A stretch of 64,000 nt of DNA from Methylobacterium sp. NEAU K (GTDB lineage: Bacteria > Pseudomonadota > Alphaproteobacteria > Rhizobiales > Beijerinckiaceae). A model generated the notes under the pieces. It was not told the DNA's origin and ran no database searches. It saw only the letters and a program-made list of their open reading frames with translations. Made by a program: the position numbers and the translations under genes. Each line of letters opens with the position of its first letter. Within the stretch, counting starts at the first letter, position 1. Shown here piece by piece: positions 43,925 to 53,647 of this stretch. Where the stretch lies: positions 1 through 64,000 of the forward strand of contig NZ_JAUYZJ010000031.1 in the NCBI RefSeq assembly GCF_030700285.1. The letters run 5' to 3'.

Positions 43925-44758
43925 TCAGCCGCGACGGCGCGGGAAGCGATCCCGGGCGGCGATGCCGACGAATCGCCAGGATTCGATGAAGTAGCGGCGA
44001 AACAGCCGGCGCGGGGCGCACAGAAAGCGGAAGATCCATTCGAGGCCGAGGCGCTGCATCAGCCATGGCGCGCGCGGAAGGCATCCCGCCGCCACCGCCA
44101 GCGCGTCGCCTACGCAGAACACCACCGGGTTCCCGAGGGCCCGGTCCTGCCGGTCGACCCAGATCTCCGATTTCGGCGCGCCGACCCCCATCACCAGCAG
44201 CGTCGTGCCGTGGGCGCGGATTCGCTCCGCGAGCGCGCGGCCGTAGGATGTGTCGTCCTCAAAGCCGAATGGCGGCACCGCGCTCGCCACCGCCCCGTCC
44301 GGCAGTCCCGCCGCCTGGAGGCGGGTAGCGAGTGCGTCTGCCGCATCCTGGCGTGCTGACACGAAGAACACCCGCCGGGCGAACGGGGGCGGGTCGGTGA
44401 GGATGCAGGCCAGGAGGTCGTGACCGGTGACCCGCTCGACCGGCCGGCCGCTCGCCCTCCGGGCGAACCAGACCAGCGGCATCCCATCCAGGGTCCGTGC
44501 CGCGGCCCGCTCATAAGCCCCCCGGAAATCCGCGTGCTCGGCGAGCCGGACGATGTGGTCGACGTTGGCGGTGACGATCATCCGCGGGCCGTCCGCCCGC
44601 CGCGCCGCGACAGCGGCCACGATCGCGGCGGCGGAGCCGGTGTGGAAGCTGTGCCCGAAAAGGGTCACGTTCGAGGTCGCGGCCGGAGGCACCGAGGTGG
44701 CGCCGCCCCGCCAGACCGGGCCGGGCGCCGTCCGGCCGACGCCCTCGACCTCACGCAT
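43925..44758 (-). CDS. WecB/TagA/CpsF-family glycosyltransferase
   Basis: The 277-residue enzyme belongs to glycosyltransferase family 26, which adds N-acetylmannosaminuronic acid or related sugars to lipid-linked intermediates. Markers are IVTANVDHIVRLAEH, a TLDGMPLVW motif with the catalytic aspartate, and MGVGAPKSEIWVDR. A basic C-terminus (RRLFRRYFIESWRF) should associate with the membrane. It overlaps the upstream chain-length gene by eight bases, so the two are coupled. It is the last gene of the second polysaccharide unit. Confidence 0.9.
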   Translation of the reverse strand: MREVEGVGRTAPGPVWRGGATSVPPAATSNVTLFGHSFHTGSAAAIVAAVAARRADGPRMIVTANVDHIVRLAEHADFRGAYERAAARTLDGMPLVWFARRASGRPVERVTGHDLLACILTDPPPFARRVFFVSARQDAADALATRLQAAGLPDGAVASAVPPFGFEDDTSYGRALAERIRAHGTTLLVMGVGAPKSEIWVDRQDRALGNPVVFCVGDALAVAAGCLPRAPWLMQRLGLEWIFRFLCAPRRLFRRYFIESWRFVGIAARDRFPRRRG

Positions 44759-46226
44759 CGGCGGCCCGAAAGCTCGTCCCCGGGCGTGCCGCCGCGCGCT
44801 GGAAACGCCGCCGGTCGCCGTCGGCGCCGAGCGCCAGGGCGATGCCTCCGCCGAGCATCAGGCCGAGCACCAGCGCCACCGGAAGCACGATCTTCGGCGA
44901 GGGCGGGAACGTCCGCTGGCGGGCGGGGGTCGCCGCCGAGATGATCCGGACATTGGTGGTGTCGAGCCGCTCCTGCTCGCTCGCCTCCCGGGCGCGCTTC
45001 AGGTAGGCCTCGTAGACGCCCCGGCGGGCATCCAGCGTCCGCTCCAGTTCGCGCAGGCCGACATAGGCCCGATCGCTGTTCACCGTCTCGTTTTTCACCC
45101 GGTCGAGATTGGTCCGGATCGCCGCCTCGCTCGCCGCGGCGCGATCGTAATCCTTCTGGGTCGTCTCGATGATCCGCTCCTTCTCGCGCTGGATCAGACG
45201 CTGGAGGTCGCGCTGCTGGGCGTATTGCTCGGCCATCGCCGGGTGGCGTTCGCCGAGGCGGGTGGCGAGCTCGGCGGTGTTGCGCGACAGCGTTGCGTAT
45301 TGCTGCCGCAGCGCCTGCATCTCGAGGGATTGCAGCATCTCGGGCAGCGCGGTGCTGGGATCGGACGAGCGCATCCTGCGGGCCTGATCCAGGCGCGACT
45401 TGGCTTCCGCGGTCTTGATAGAGGCTGTCACGAGCTGCTGGTTCAGGTCGCCCAGCTGCTGGTCAGTGAGCAGGCGTCCGCTCGATGCCACGAGCCGGTG
45501 GGCCTCGCGGTAGCGCACGACCTCACCCTCGGCTTGCTCGACGTCGCGCTTCAGGTTGCCGAGGCGCCCCGCCAAAGCGTCGGAGGCGCGGCGCGCGGTA
45601 TCGGTCCGGGCCGCGGATTCCTCGGCGAAATACGCGTCGCCGATGGCATTGGCGATCCGCGCGGCCTTCTCGGGGTCGCGCGACTGTACGGAGACGTCGA
45701 TCACGAAGGTCCGCTCGGCCCTGCGCACGCTGAGCTTGGCCTGGAGCGTGTCGAGAGCGGCGTTAGCAGGGTCGCGGCTGGCGGCAGGAGGCAGCATGCC
45801 CAGCGCTTCCTTGATCCAGGCGACCGTCGGGTTGTTGCCGTCCGGCAGCACGAACTCGTCGTCCTGGTCCAGGTGCAGCTTGGCGATCACGCGGCGCAGG
45901 ACACTGTCGGACTGGATCACCCGCACCTGGCTCTCGGCGATGGAGACGCCGCTATCGGCCTGAGGCTGGCGGGCATTGAGGTCGTTATCGACAACCCGCA
46001 CGTCGCTGGGGTCCACGAGAACCTGGATGCTGGAGGTGTAACGCGGCGGGATCAGGCCGAGCAGCGCCACGGCGGCAGCGACCATGAACAGGGCCCCGAG
46101 GATCACGAATCCGCTGCCCCGCCACAGGCGACGGACGATCACGCGGGCTTCCGTTCGGGGCGCCACCTGGGGCAGCACCATGCGGACGGGTTGGTCACCG
46201 CTCATCCGCGTCGAGAAGTCGAACAT
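44751..46226 (-). CDS. Polysaccharide co-polymerase / chain-length protein (Wzz/GumC type) without kinase domain
   Basis: The 491-residue protein has two membrane helices, near residues 38-58 and 448-468, flanking a long periplasmic region with coiled coils (RQQYATLSRNTAELATRLGE and following). The PPRYTSSIQVLVDPSD and NVRIISAATPARQR segments are the usual Wzz/GumC signatures. Unlike the 13.5-kb homologue there is no C-terminal kinase-like domain; it ends about 25 residues after the second helix. It overlaps the WecB-type gene by eight bases. Confidence 0.88.
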   Translation of the reverse strand: MFDFSTRMSGDQPVRMVLPQVAPRTEARVIVRRLWRGSGFVILGALFMVAAAVALLGLIPPRYTSSIQVLVDPSDVRVVDNDLNARQPQADSGVSIAESQVRVIQSDSVLRRVIAKLHLDQDDEFVLPDGNNPTVAWIKEALGMLPPAASRDPANAALDTLQAKLSVRRAERTFVIDVSVQSRDPEKAARIANAIGDAYFAEESAARTDTARRASDALAGRLGNLKRDVEQAEGEVVRYREAHRLVASSGRLLTDQQLGDLNQQLVTASIKTAEAKSRLDQARRMRSSDPSTALPEMLQSLEMQALRQQYATLSRNTAELATRLGERHPAMAEQYAQQRDLQRLIQREKERIIETTQKDYDRAAASEAAIRTNLDRVKNETVNSDRAYVGLRELERTLDARRGVYEAYLKRAREASEQERLDTTNVRIISAATPARQRTFPPSPKIVLPVALVLGLMLGGGIALALGADGDRRRFQRAAARPGTSFRAADA

Positions 46227-46507
46227 ACGCCTCGCTCCCTGACCTGCCGGAGGCGGCCGCTGCCGCGCTCCACCGCCGTCTCACGCCCGTCCCCTTTCCG
46301 GTCACACCGTGCCGATCCGGGACAGGTCCGCCATCGAGGCGGTATCTTCGACGACGGAGCAGCAATCAGCATACCGAACCAGTAGTCCCGCCTCGCAGCG
46401 GATCCTGCATTAGGAATCCTGTAGACATCGCATACGGAGGCAGATTGCCCTGTCACGACTTTGTGGCTTGGAAAGGCCTGTCTTTGCTGGGGACTACGTA
46501 TCCCGCG

Positions 46508-47599
46508 TCATGGGACGACGTTCGGCGCGATGGTCGAGCCTGCCGCTTCATAGGCCGCCGGATCCCCCGCGAGGAACCGTCCGAAGCGCCGCTCGTCCTC
46601 CGCCGCGTCCGCGTTCCAGCGTGCCACGTTCGCGCGGCTGGCGCCGGCCGCCCGGGCGAGGCCGCCCCCGGCGATCCACGTGGTGAGGGCCGCCGCGGCG
46701 GCATCCGGAGCCTCCGGCCGGATCAGCAGGCCGGAGCTGCCCAGCACCTCGCGGAACACCGCCGCGTCCGGCGCCACCACCGGCAAACCCCCGTGCTGAA
46801 CCTCCAGGAGCGGCAGGCCGAGCCCTTCGGCCTTCGAGGTCGAGAGCAGCAGGTGGCACGAGCCCGCGAGGCTCCGCAGTTCTGCGTCAGACACGTAGCC
46901 GTGCAGGTGCAGATAGGGCGGCGGGGCGTCGAGGAAGGGATGGCGGCCCCAGCCGACCCGCCCGACGAGGTGAAGCTCGGCCGGCACGCCGGCGCGGTTG
47001 AGGGCCGCCGTCAGCGCGAGCGCGGCCGAGTAATCCTTGCGCGGCTCGATCGTCCCGATCGCGAGCAGCCGCAGGGGGACTCCGGGGACATAGGTGGCAG
47101 GTCCCGGCAGGTCGCCGAGGCCGAACGCATCGCGCACGGCGGGGCGCAGCAGGGCGATCCGGGCCCGCCTCGCGCAGACGGCGCGCACCGCCTCGCCGGT
47201 GGTGCGACTGTTGACGAACAGGTTCGGACACCAGCGTAGCGCACTGGCGAAGCTCGGGCTGAGATAGATCCGGCTGCGCAGGCTCAGGTCCTCCGGCCTG
47301 TCGAGCAGGAAGGTGTCGTGGACATAGAGCAGGCAGCGCTCGGCCGCGACGGCGCAGAGCGGCCCGGGCGGGAAACCGGGAAACAGGAACAGCGCTCCCC
47401 GGTCCAGGAGCGCCCGCAGCGGCAGGCCGAGCTGTTGCTGCGCGATCATGCCCGGCAGAGAGCCGCTCGTTATCGGCCTGACCTCGTGCGGCGCCAGCCG
47501 TCCGGGCGCGAACAGGTCGAGGGTGATCCGCTCGATCCCGGTGACGTGGGACCGCAGATGTGTCTGATCGAGATAGATCCGCCGTCGTGCCCCCGGCAT
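46508..47599 (-). CDS. GT4-type glycosyltransferase
   Basis: The 363-residue protein begins RRIYLDQTHLRSHVTGIERI, a start common to exopolysaccharide mannosyltransferase-like proteins, and has the GT-B donor domain with LLAIGTIEPRKDY and the E-x7-E motif in KAEGLGLPLLEVQ. The ATG at 47599 is chosen because it overlaps the stop codon of the upstream glycosyltransferase gene (TGATG), giving tight translational coupling; a longer start would lie inside that gene. The donor sugar is not evident. Confidence 0.85.
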   Translation of the reverse strand: MPGARRRIYLDQTHLRSHVTGIERITLDLFAPGRLAPHEVRPITSGSLPGMIAQQQLGLPLRALLDRGALFLFPGFPPGPLCAVAAERCLLYVHDTFLLDRPEDLSLRSRIYLSPSFASALRWCPNLFVNSRTTGEAVRAVCARRARIALLRPAVRDAFGLGDLPGPATYVPGVPLRLLAIGTIEPRKDYSAALALTAALNRAGVPAELHLVGRVGWGRHPFLDAPPPYLHLHGYVSDAELRSLAGSCHLLLSTSKAEGLGLPLLEVQHGGLPVVAPDAAVFREVLGSSGLLIRPEAPDAAAAALTTWIAGGGLARAAGASRANVARWNADAAEDERRFGRFLAGDPAAYEAAGSTIAPNVVP

Positions 47600-49590
47600 C
47601 ACGGGGCGCTCCGCCGGAGCGTCCCGGCGAGGTACAGGCATCGGCGCACGAACAGCGGCATGCGGCGCCCGAGCACCATCTGCTTGGCCCGTCGCAACCA
47701 TCGCACGAGCGGCCGCGAGGCTGCCGCCACCGTGCCGGCCGCACCCCGCTGCGGCTCTGCCGCGAACGGGAAATGGCCGAGCATCGGGGGGGCGAAGCTC
47801 AGCCGCGCCGCGTCGTCATCGATCAGCCCGCGCCGCCGGAAGACCCCATCCAGGGAAAGGGCCGAGGCGGCTGGACTGTAGCGGCTCTCCAAGGCGATCC
47901 GCGCGAAGGCGCCGAGCCGCGCGCGGGCATCCGCGTCGTCCACCAATTCGCCCAGCGCCTGCGCGAGCGCGCCGGGCTTCACCGGCACGAGGCGGCCGGA
48001 CACACCGTCGATCACCGAGGAGGTCAGCCCCGATGTGCGGTAGGCCAGGGTCGGCACGCCGCACAGGCCGGCCTCGATCGGGGTCTGCCCCAGGGTCTCG
48101 TGGCGGCTTGCGGTGACATGGAGGTCGCAGGCGGCGTACCAGGCGGCCAGGGTCTCCTCGTCCGCGACGAGCCCCGGCGCGAACAGGTTCGGGACGCCGA
48201 GCCGGGCCGGATCGTCGAGCCTGCCGATCGCCACGACGCCGACCCCCGGGCGCGCCACGGTCCTGAGGGCTTCGCGCAAGTCGGGAAAACCCTTGTCCGG
48301 CCCGTCGACGATCACCGCGGACACGAGGATCAGCACGTCGTCGGCCGGCAGGCCGAGTCTGCGGCGCAGGGCGGCGCGATCGTCCGGCCGAAACACCGCC
48401 GTGGGGAAGGCCAGTCGGATCGGCTCGGCGGCCGTGCCGGACGGCGCGAGGTCCTGCGCGCGCGCCAGGGTCCAGTCGGAATTCGCCAGCAGCCACGGCC
48501 CCGAGGAACTGGCGAGCACGGCGCGCTTGCGTCCGTGCATGCCGGCGATCCGAGCGGGGGCCAGTTGGGGATACTCGTCCGGGCTCGGGCAGGCGGCGTC
48601 GCAGCCGGCAGCGGCGCGTTCGCAATCGCGCGGGTGGCAGCAGCGGCCGGTGAGCGGGAACAGGTCGTGCAGCACCAGCGCCAACGGACCGCGCCGGGCG
48701 AGGCGTTCGACGACGTCGAGGCTGCGGGTCGCACCGTGCAGATTGCCGGCCAGGACGAGATCGGGCGCCGCGGCGGCGACCGCCGCCTCAGCCCGGGGGA
48801 AGGTGTCGGACCACTCGGCGGCTTCCGGCCGACCGCTCAAGGCGACATTCGCGATGCGGTGGCCCGCGAGCGCGAGCGCCTCGGCGAGCCGCCTTTGGGC
48901 GACGCCGGCCCCCCCCTGCGTGCCCGTGCCTGTGAGGGAGACGATCGAGAGGCCGTCCAGCCGCGCCGCCGGCCTCTCGGCCACCCGCTGGAGCAGCACC
49001 GGGCGGCCGATGCGCCTGCGCGCGGAAACCGGGAGCGTCGACCAGGCCGTAGCCGCGTCCGGCAGCCCGTCGGCGTCGAGGACGGCGTGGGCGCGCAGTG
49101 CGTACCGCGACCAGAGCACCTCGCCGCCCGTGAACGGTATGCCGCCCGGTGCTGCGGCGCCCGCGAGCGCGGGCACGTCGAGGCTCCGGACCGCGTCCGC
49201 GAACAGAACCCGCAGGCCCGCCACCGCGGCCGCCCCGGTCAGCGCCGCCTCCAGGGCCAGGGCGGTCAGCGCCCCCGGGGCGAGGAGATCACCCGCGCCC
49301 AGCCAGAGCAGGTAGTCGAAGGCCGGCTCCGCCAGCATCCGCTCCACCGTGGCGCGGCCGCAGCCCGGGGGCAAGAGGTCGTGCTTGAGCTCGGGGTAGT
49401 CCTGACGGATGACCGACGCGACCGTCACGCGCATGTCTGCGCCGCCACGTGCGACGCTGACGACGCGGATCCCCGGCCACGGGCGACCGTCGGGCAGGGC
49501 GGCGGGACGGCCTACGCCTGGGCCTGCTGGTCCGAACGGCCAGCCGGCGACCCCGTGGGCGGGCGGTGACATGTCTGCGGCGTCGGTCAA
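47599..49590 (-). CDS. Two-domain glycosyltransferase (GT2-like remnant fused to GT4)
   Basis: The 663-residue protein has an N-terminal region (about 40-215) resembling a GT2 fold, with RVTVASVIRQDYP and FDYLLWLGAGDLL, but without the usual DxD donor-binding motif. From about residue 215 to 600 it is a GT-B enzyme with SLTGTGTQGGAGVAQRRLAE, LVSAVIVDGPDKGF and the E-x7-E motif in RHETLGQTPIEAG. It ends with a basic tail. I infer that only the C-terminal domain is catalytic and that the N-terminal half binds substrate. It is the first gene of the unit and overlaps the next by one base. Confidence 0.82.
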   Translation of the reverse strand: MTDAADMSPPAHGVAGWPFGPAGPGVGRPAALPDGRPWPGIRVVSVARGGADMRVTVASVIRQDYPELKHDLLPPGCGRATVERMLAEPAFDYLLWLGAGDLLAPGALTALALEAALTGAAAVAGLRVLFADAVRSLDVPALAGAAAPGGIPFTGGEVLWSRYALRAHAVLDADGLPDAATAWSTLPVSARRRIGRPVLLQRVAERPAARLDGLSIVSLTGTGTQGGAGVAQRRLAEALALAGHRIANVALSGRPEAAEWSDTFPRAEAAVAAAAPDLVLAGNLHGATRSLDVVERLARRGPLALVLHDLFPLTGRCCHPRDCERAAAGCDAACPSPDEYPQLAPARIAGMHGRKRAVLASSSGPWLLANSDWTLARAQDLAPSGTAAEPIRLAFPTAVFRPDDRAALRRRLGLPADDVLILVSAVIVDGPDKGFPDLREALRTVARPGVGVVAIGRLDDPARLGVPNLFAPGLVADEETLAAWYAACDLHVTASRHETLGQTPIEAGLCGVPTLAYRTSGLTSSVIDGVSGRLVPVKPGALAQALGELVDDADARARLGAFARIALESRYSPAASALSLDGVFRRRGLIDDDAARLSFAPPMLGHFPFAAEPQRGAAGTVAAASRPLVRWLRRAKQMVLGRRMPLFVRRCLYLAGTLRRSAP

Positions 49591-49666
49591 GATCGGTTCG
49601 CGGGTCGAGCGGGGGCGGCAGCCTGACCGCGAATGTTGAAGATTGCCTCTCGGTGCCTCTCGCGCG

Positions 49667-50713
49667 TCAGCCGGCCACGCGGATCCGGGCCGGGCCCGCC
49701 TCCATCCGGCCGATCAGCGCGGCTGCCGGGCAGCCGGCCTCCCGAATGCGTGCGACGAGCGCCTCGGCCTGAGCCGCCGCGCAGGTCACCAGCAAGCCGC
49801 CGGAGGTCTGCGGATCGGTGAGGAGGTGGCGGCGCCAGTCGGCGAAGCCGGCAGGCAGGTCCACGTCGGCGCCGAACGCGGCCCAGTTGCGGTGCGAAGC
49901 GCCGGTGACGTAGCCCTCCTGCGCCAGCGCCGCCGCTCGCGGCAGCAGCGGCAGGGCATTCGCGTCGAGGGCCAGGGTCAGGCCGGCACCGCGGGCGAGT
50001 TCGAGCCCGTGGCCGAGGATGCCGAAGCCGGTCACGTCGGTGAGCGCGTGGACGGATGCCTCGGCGGCGAGTTCCATGCCGACCTTGTTGAGCAGGGTGG
50101 TGGTGGCGATGAAGTCGCGGTAGCCGGCCTCGTCCAGCGCCTCGCGCTTGATGGCCGCGGAATAGACCCCGACGCCGAGGGGCTTCGTCAGGATCACGGC
50201 ATCCCCGGGCAGCGCGTCGGCGTTGCGCCGCACCGACTCGCGGCGGCAGGTGCCGATCACCGCGAGGCCGTAGATCGGCTCCGGCGTGTCGATCGAGTGG
50301 CCGCCGGCCACCGGAATCCCGGCCTCGCCGCATTTCTCCGCACCACCGCGCAGGATCCGGGCGACCACCTCGGGGGCGATCTTGCCCACCGGCATGCCCA
50401 GGATCGCCAGCGCCAGGATCGGCCGGCCGCCCATGGCGTAAACGTCCGAGATCGCGTTCGTCGCCGCGATCCGCCCGAAATCCGTCGGGTCGTCCACCAT
50501 CGGGGTGAAGAAGTCGGTGGTGGCGATGATGCAGGTGCCGTCGTCGAGTTCCCAGACCGCCGCGTCGTCCGAGGTCTCGTTGCCGACGAGCAGCCGCTCG
50601 AACGGTCCGGCGGCCGGCTGCTCGGCCAACAGCTGGCGCAGGACCGCCGGGTCGAGCTTGCACCCGCAGCCGCCACCATGGGCGAGACTTGTCAGACGGG
50701 GGGCATCGGTCAT
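49667..50713 (-). CDS. selD: Selenide, water dikinase (selenophosphate synthetase)
   Basis: SelD makes selenophosphate from selenide and ATP. The 348-residue protein has the catalytic cysteine-lysine pair in GGGCGCKLD (Cys16, Lys19), so it is the cysteine form and not itself a selenoprotein. Other motifs are [57 protein letters not shown] and [11 protein letters not shown]. The ATG at 50713 is used; the frame is open far upstream but without similarity. No selA, selB or selU is in the window. Its proximity to senA and senB suggests it serves as the SenC activity for selenoneine. Confidence 0.95.
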   Translation of the reverse strand: MTDAPRLTSLAHGGGCGCKLDPAVLRQLLAEQPAAGPFERLLVGNETSDDAAVWELDDGTCIIATTDFFTPMVDDPTDFGRIAATNAISDVYAMGGRPILALAILGMPVGKIAPEVVARILRGGAEKCGEAGIPVAGGHSIDTPEPIYGLAVIGTCRRESVRRNADALPGDAVILTKPLGVGVYSAAIKREALDEAGYRDFIATTTLLNKVGMELAAEASVHALTDVTGFGILGHGLELARGAGLTLALDANALPLLPRAAALAQEGYVTGASHRNWAAFGADVDLPAGFADWRRHLLTDPQTSGGLLVTCAAAQAEALVARIREAGCPAAALIGRMEAGPARIRVAG

Positions 50714-50760
50714 AGCGGGTCTCCGTTCCGGCCGCGGCGCCCGTCGACGGGCGCCGGCCG

Positions 50761-51486
50761 TCAGTAGCGCGTCGTGACGGCGTTGAGCCAGTCCGGCGAG
50801 GCGGCTACGGCTGCGGCTTCGACGCGCTTGTCCAAGCCGGTGAGGACCAGAAGACCCAGCGCCACCATAACGACGCCCAGGGCGGCCTTCGCGGCGCGGC
50901 CCGCCGCCGCGAGGCCGCCGCGCCAGCGCATCAGCGCCTCCCGCGAGACGAAGCCGAGCAGCATCAGCGGCGCAGCGGCCCCGATCCCGAATGCGAGCAT
51001 CGTGAGCGCCACGCTCCAGAGATGCTCGCCCCGGGCAGCCAGCAGCGAGGCGGCGCCGAGCGTCGGGCCGACGCAGGGGCTCCAGGCCGCCCCGAGTAGC
51101 AGGCCCACGGCGAACTGCCCGGACAGGCCATTTGTGCCGAGGCCGCCGAAGCGCTCCTCGGCCCAGGCACCCACCGGCCCCGCGGCTGTCGCGACTTGCG
51201 CCTGGAGCCGCGGCAGCATCAGCACCACGCCCAGGATCACCAGCAGCAAAGCCCCGGCGCTGCGGAATACGTCGCCGTCGAGCCCGATGGAAAAGCCGAT
51301 GGTCGCCACGAACAGGCCGATGGCGGTGAACGAGAGCGCCAGGCCGACAGCCAGGGCCGCCGGCCCGAGTGGGTGCTCCGACGCCGCAGTTCCAAGCACG
51401 ATCGGCACCAGCGGCAGGACGCAGGGCGAGAGCACCGACAGGAGTCCTGCCAGGAAGGCGAACCCGACCGTCCCCAGCATCTCCAT
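50761..51486 (-). CDS. ccdA: Cytochrome c biogenesis protein CcdA (DsbD-like transmembrane electron carrier)
   Basis: CcdA transfers electrons from cytoplasmic thioredoxin across the inner membrane. The 241-residue protein has six helices and the two redox cysteines in [12 protein letters not shown] (Cys22) and [11 protein letters not shown] (Cys138), in helices 1 and 4 as expected. It lies 47 bases upstream of selD on the same strand and may be co-transcribed with it; whether that reflects a functional link with selenide reduction is not known. Confidence 0.9.
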   Translation of the reverse strand: MEMLGTVGFAFLAGLLSVLSPCVLPLVPIVLGTAASEHPLGPAALAVGLALSFTAIGLFVATIGFSIGLDGDVFRSAGALLLVILGVVLMLPRLQAQVATAAGPVGAWAEERFGGLGTNGLSGQFAVGLLLGAAWSPCVGPTLGAASLLAARGEHLWSVALTMLAFGIGAAAPLMLLGFVSREALMRWRGGLAAAGRAAKAALGVVMVALGLLVLTGLDKRVEAAAVAASPDWLNAVTTRY

Positions 51487-51637
51487 TCTCCCGACCCAGG
51501 ATTTCGACCCCAGGCTTCGCGCCGGCGGAGGGCGGCGTCAACACAGCCCTCGATCACGGTCTGGATGGAACCTGAGGGACCGCGATGCGCTTCGGGCGCA
51601 GCCCCGGGGCGGTTCCGGGCGCGGACGGAGCGGACTG

Positions 51638-52147
51638 GTGGCAACCTACTTCACGGGGGATACCCATTTCGGCGACCAGCGAGCCCTGCGCTTCGACCAC
51701 AGGCCCTACTCGGACCTCGCCGCCCATGATGACGGCCTGATCGCGGCCTGGAACGCCACGGTGGCGCCGGACGACATCGTCTGGCATCTCGGGGATTTCG
51801 CGCTCGGCCCGAGTCGGGCGCGCATTCGCGAGATCCTCGCCGGGCTGAATGGCGAGAAGCACCTGATCGTCGGCAACAACGACGGGGTCGATACCGTCGA
51901 GGCACCCGGCTGGGCTTCCGTGCGCCACTACGCCGAGACCCAGGTTGAGGGGCGCATGATCGTGCTGTGCCACTACGCGTTCCGGACCTGGAACGGGATG
52001 AGCCGAGGGGCACTCAACCTGCACGGGCACAGCCACGGCAAGCTCAAGCCGATGCCGAAGCAGTACGATGTCGGCGTCGATCCGATGGGTCCGGCTCCCG
52101 TCGGCCTCTCCGCAATCCTCGCCTCGCGTCTGCGTCGGAAGGCCTGA
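51638..52147 (+). CDS. Small calcineurin-like metallophosphoesterase
   Basis: The 169-residue cytoplasmic protein has all metal-site motifs in compact form: YFTGDTHFGDQRAL, VWHLGDFALG, IVGNNDGVDT and LHGHSHGKLK. It starts at a GTG with GGAG seven bases upstream (51626-51629); the frame continues upstream but the start context and family length favour this choice. The substrate is unknown; the size resembles the YfcE-type phosphodiesterases. Confidence 0.85.
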   Translation: MATYFTGDTHFGDQRALRFDHRPYSDLAAHDDGLIAAWNATVAPDDIVWHLGDFALGPSRARIREILAGLNGEKHLIVGNNDGVDTVEAPGWASVRHYAETQVEGRMIVLCHYAFRTWNGMSRGALNLHGHSHGKLKPMPKQYDVGVDPMGPAPVGLSAILASRLRRKA

Positions 52148-52275
52148 TCGGGGCGGAACCTTCACGTCAGCTTCACCGTTTCAGCGGACAGAGAGGGGGT
52201 GGACACGCGCCGCCCCGAGAAACCCGGCACCCCCGTCCGCGGGGCTGCGACAGCAACCAGTCCGCGAGTAATCCC

Positions 52276-52614
52276 GTGAGTGCCAGTTCGGCCTCTCTTG
52301 CCCTCGGCTTCGTCACCAAGGCGCTGACAGGCGCCCTGGCGGGTCTTGCCCTGACCTCCTCCGCGCTGGCCCTGCCGGCGTGCCTGGAGGCCCAGCGCAA
52401 GGTCGACGAGGCCAACGCATTGCGCTTCCAGGCGCGTCAGGAGATGCGGCTGGGCAACCACGACCGCGTCTGTGACACGCTCGACGAGGTCGGCGACCGC
52501 TACGACGACGCCCGCGACGCCTTCGAGCGCTGCGGCGAGGGCGTGGTGGCGATCGATCTGCGCAGCGAAATGCGGGCCTTGCGGATCGCCAAGAAAATCA
52601 ACCGCTGCGACTGA
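52276..52614 (+). CDS. Small secreted protein, function unknown
   Basis: The 112-residue product has a signal peptide (about residues 1-33, ending ALAL) and a helical mature part with cysteines in LPACLEAQR, DRVCDTLD and FERCGEG, plus a C-terminal NRC. These could pair in disulfides. I do not recognise the family. The start is a GTG with only a weak GAG upstream, so the N-terminus is uncertain. Confidence 0.55.
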   Translation: MSASSASLALGFVTKALTGALAGLALTSSALALPACLEAQRKVDEANALRFQARQEMRLGNHDRVCDTLDEVGDRYDDARDAFERCGEGVVAIDLRSEMRALRIAKKINRCD

Positions 52615-52702
52615 TCGGGTGCGCACGCGCACCTCGATCGGCCTGCTCCCGCAGCATCATCCCAACACGGGCGACGTATGTCGCCGAGAAGGTTTTGCGC
52701 CG

Positions 52703-52843
52703 ATGACCTCCGCCACGCTGTCGACCGAGATCAATGCCTCGTCCACTGTTCGGACCGGGCCATCCTTCACAGCCGCCCTCTGTGGCTTCATCAGCACCAC
52801 CGTTGCCACGACGATGCTGCTCGTGCTGATCGGCACCCTCTGA
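52703..52843 (+). CDS. Very small membrane protein
   Basis: The 46-residue product is a polar N-terminal half followed by one membrane helix (AALCGFISTTVATTMLLVLI). GAGAAGG lies ten bases before the ATG. Its stop codon directly abuts the stop of the next gene on the other strand. It could be a small membrane-protein regulator, but nothing more can be said. Confidence 0.4.
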   Translation: MTSATLSTEINASSTVRTGPSFTAALCGFISTTVATTMLLVLIGTL

Positions 52844-53086
52844 TCAGGGCGCGACCGACCAGAATCGCTGTCGGTTGAACAACATGTCCTGCGTACCGAC
52901 CTTCGGGACGTCGATCGAGCGCGTACAATCCGGCTCCGGTGGCTTCCTTACGGTCGCCAGGGCAGCGACCACCGGGGCCGGCTTGAGCCCGAGGCGCACT
53001 TGAACCTCCGGTTGCCGGGCCAGCACGATGGTCAGCACGCAGGCGATCAGGCCGCCCGCAACAGTACCAAGGAAGAAATTCAGCAT
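52844..53086 (-). CDS. Small hypothetical protein with one membrane helix
   Basis: The 80-residue product starts with a hydrophobic helix (FFLGTVAGGLIACVLTIVLA) and continues as a soluble Pro/Arg-containing tail with one cysteine. No motif is recognised. It converges tail-to-tail with the preceding small gene, with no spacing, and diverges from flaF across 168 bases. The Shine-Dalgarno is poor. Confidence 0.45.
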   Translation of the reverse strand: MLNFFLGTVAGGLIACVLTIVLARQPEVQVRLGLKPAPVVAALATVRKPPEPDCTRSIDVPKVGTQDMLFNRQRFWSVAP

Positions 53087-53254
53087 CGGTGACGCGATCC
53101 GGGGCCAGATACCTTGGGGCCACACTTCCTGGTCCCTGTCCAACCCGGCGGGATCATGGCGGACCTGATGCTCACGCGGCCTTAACACTTGGTCTGCGAC
53201 AGCTACACGCAAGCCTGCCCGCCTGGCAGGTGTTTCGACGGGGCTGGACCGCCT

Positions 53255-53626
53255 ATGACCTACGCCGCCAACGCCTATGCCAGAACCTCGCGTTCCGCAC
53301 TGTCGCCGCGCGAAGCCGAATCCGCGGTCCTGCTGAAGGCGGCGCAGCAGTTGATCGGTGCCAGCCACGCCCTCGCGTCCGGCGACACCAAGCGCCTCTG
53401 CGAGGCCCTCTCGTTCAACCAGCGGGTCTGGACACTGCTCGCCACCGAGGCGACGTCCGACGAGAACCCGCTACCCGTCGAGATCAAGCAGGGCATCGGC
53501 AACCTGGGTGTCTTCGTGCTTCGCAACTGCGTCGACACGATGATCGCCCCGACTTCGGAGAAGATCGCCGCGCTGGTCGCGATCAACAACGAGATCGCCG
53601 CCGGGTTGCAGGGCAATCCGGGCTGA
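53255..53626 (+). CDS. flaF: Flagellar biosynthesis regulator FlaF
   Basis: FlaF is an alphaproteobacterial regulator that promotes flagellin production or secretion, antagonising FlbT. The 123-residue protein has the family pattern: AYARTSRSALSPREAESAVLL, the LLKAAQQLIGASHAL helix, FNQRVWTLL and NPLPVEIKQGIGNLGVFV. The partner flbT lies immediately downstream in the opposite orientation. No flagellin gene is in the window. Confidence 0.85.
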   Translation: MTYAANAYARTSRSALSPREAESAVLLKAAQQLIGASHALASGDTKRLCEALSFNQRVWTLLATEATSDENPLPVEIKQGIGNLGVFVLRNCVDTMIAPTSEKIAALVAINNEIAAGLQGNPG

Positions 53627-53647
53627 TCCCGGTCCAGATGGGCACCG

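Noticed and set aside
44553-46385. Long open frame antisense to the second co-polymerase gene
   Set aside because: Low-complexity shadow without start signals or motifs.
49667-50713. SelD as a selenoprotein with an in-frame TGA
   Set aside because: The active-site codon is a cysteine (GGGCGCK) and the frame has no internal TGA.
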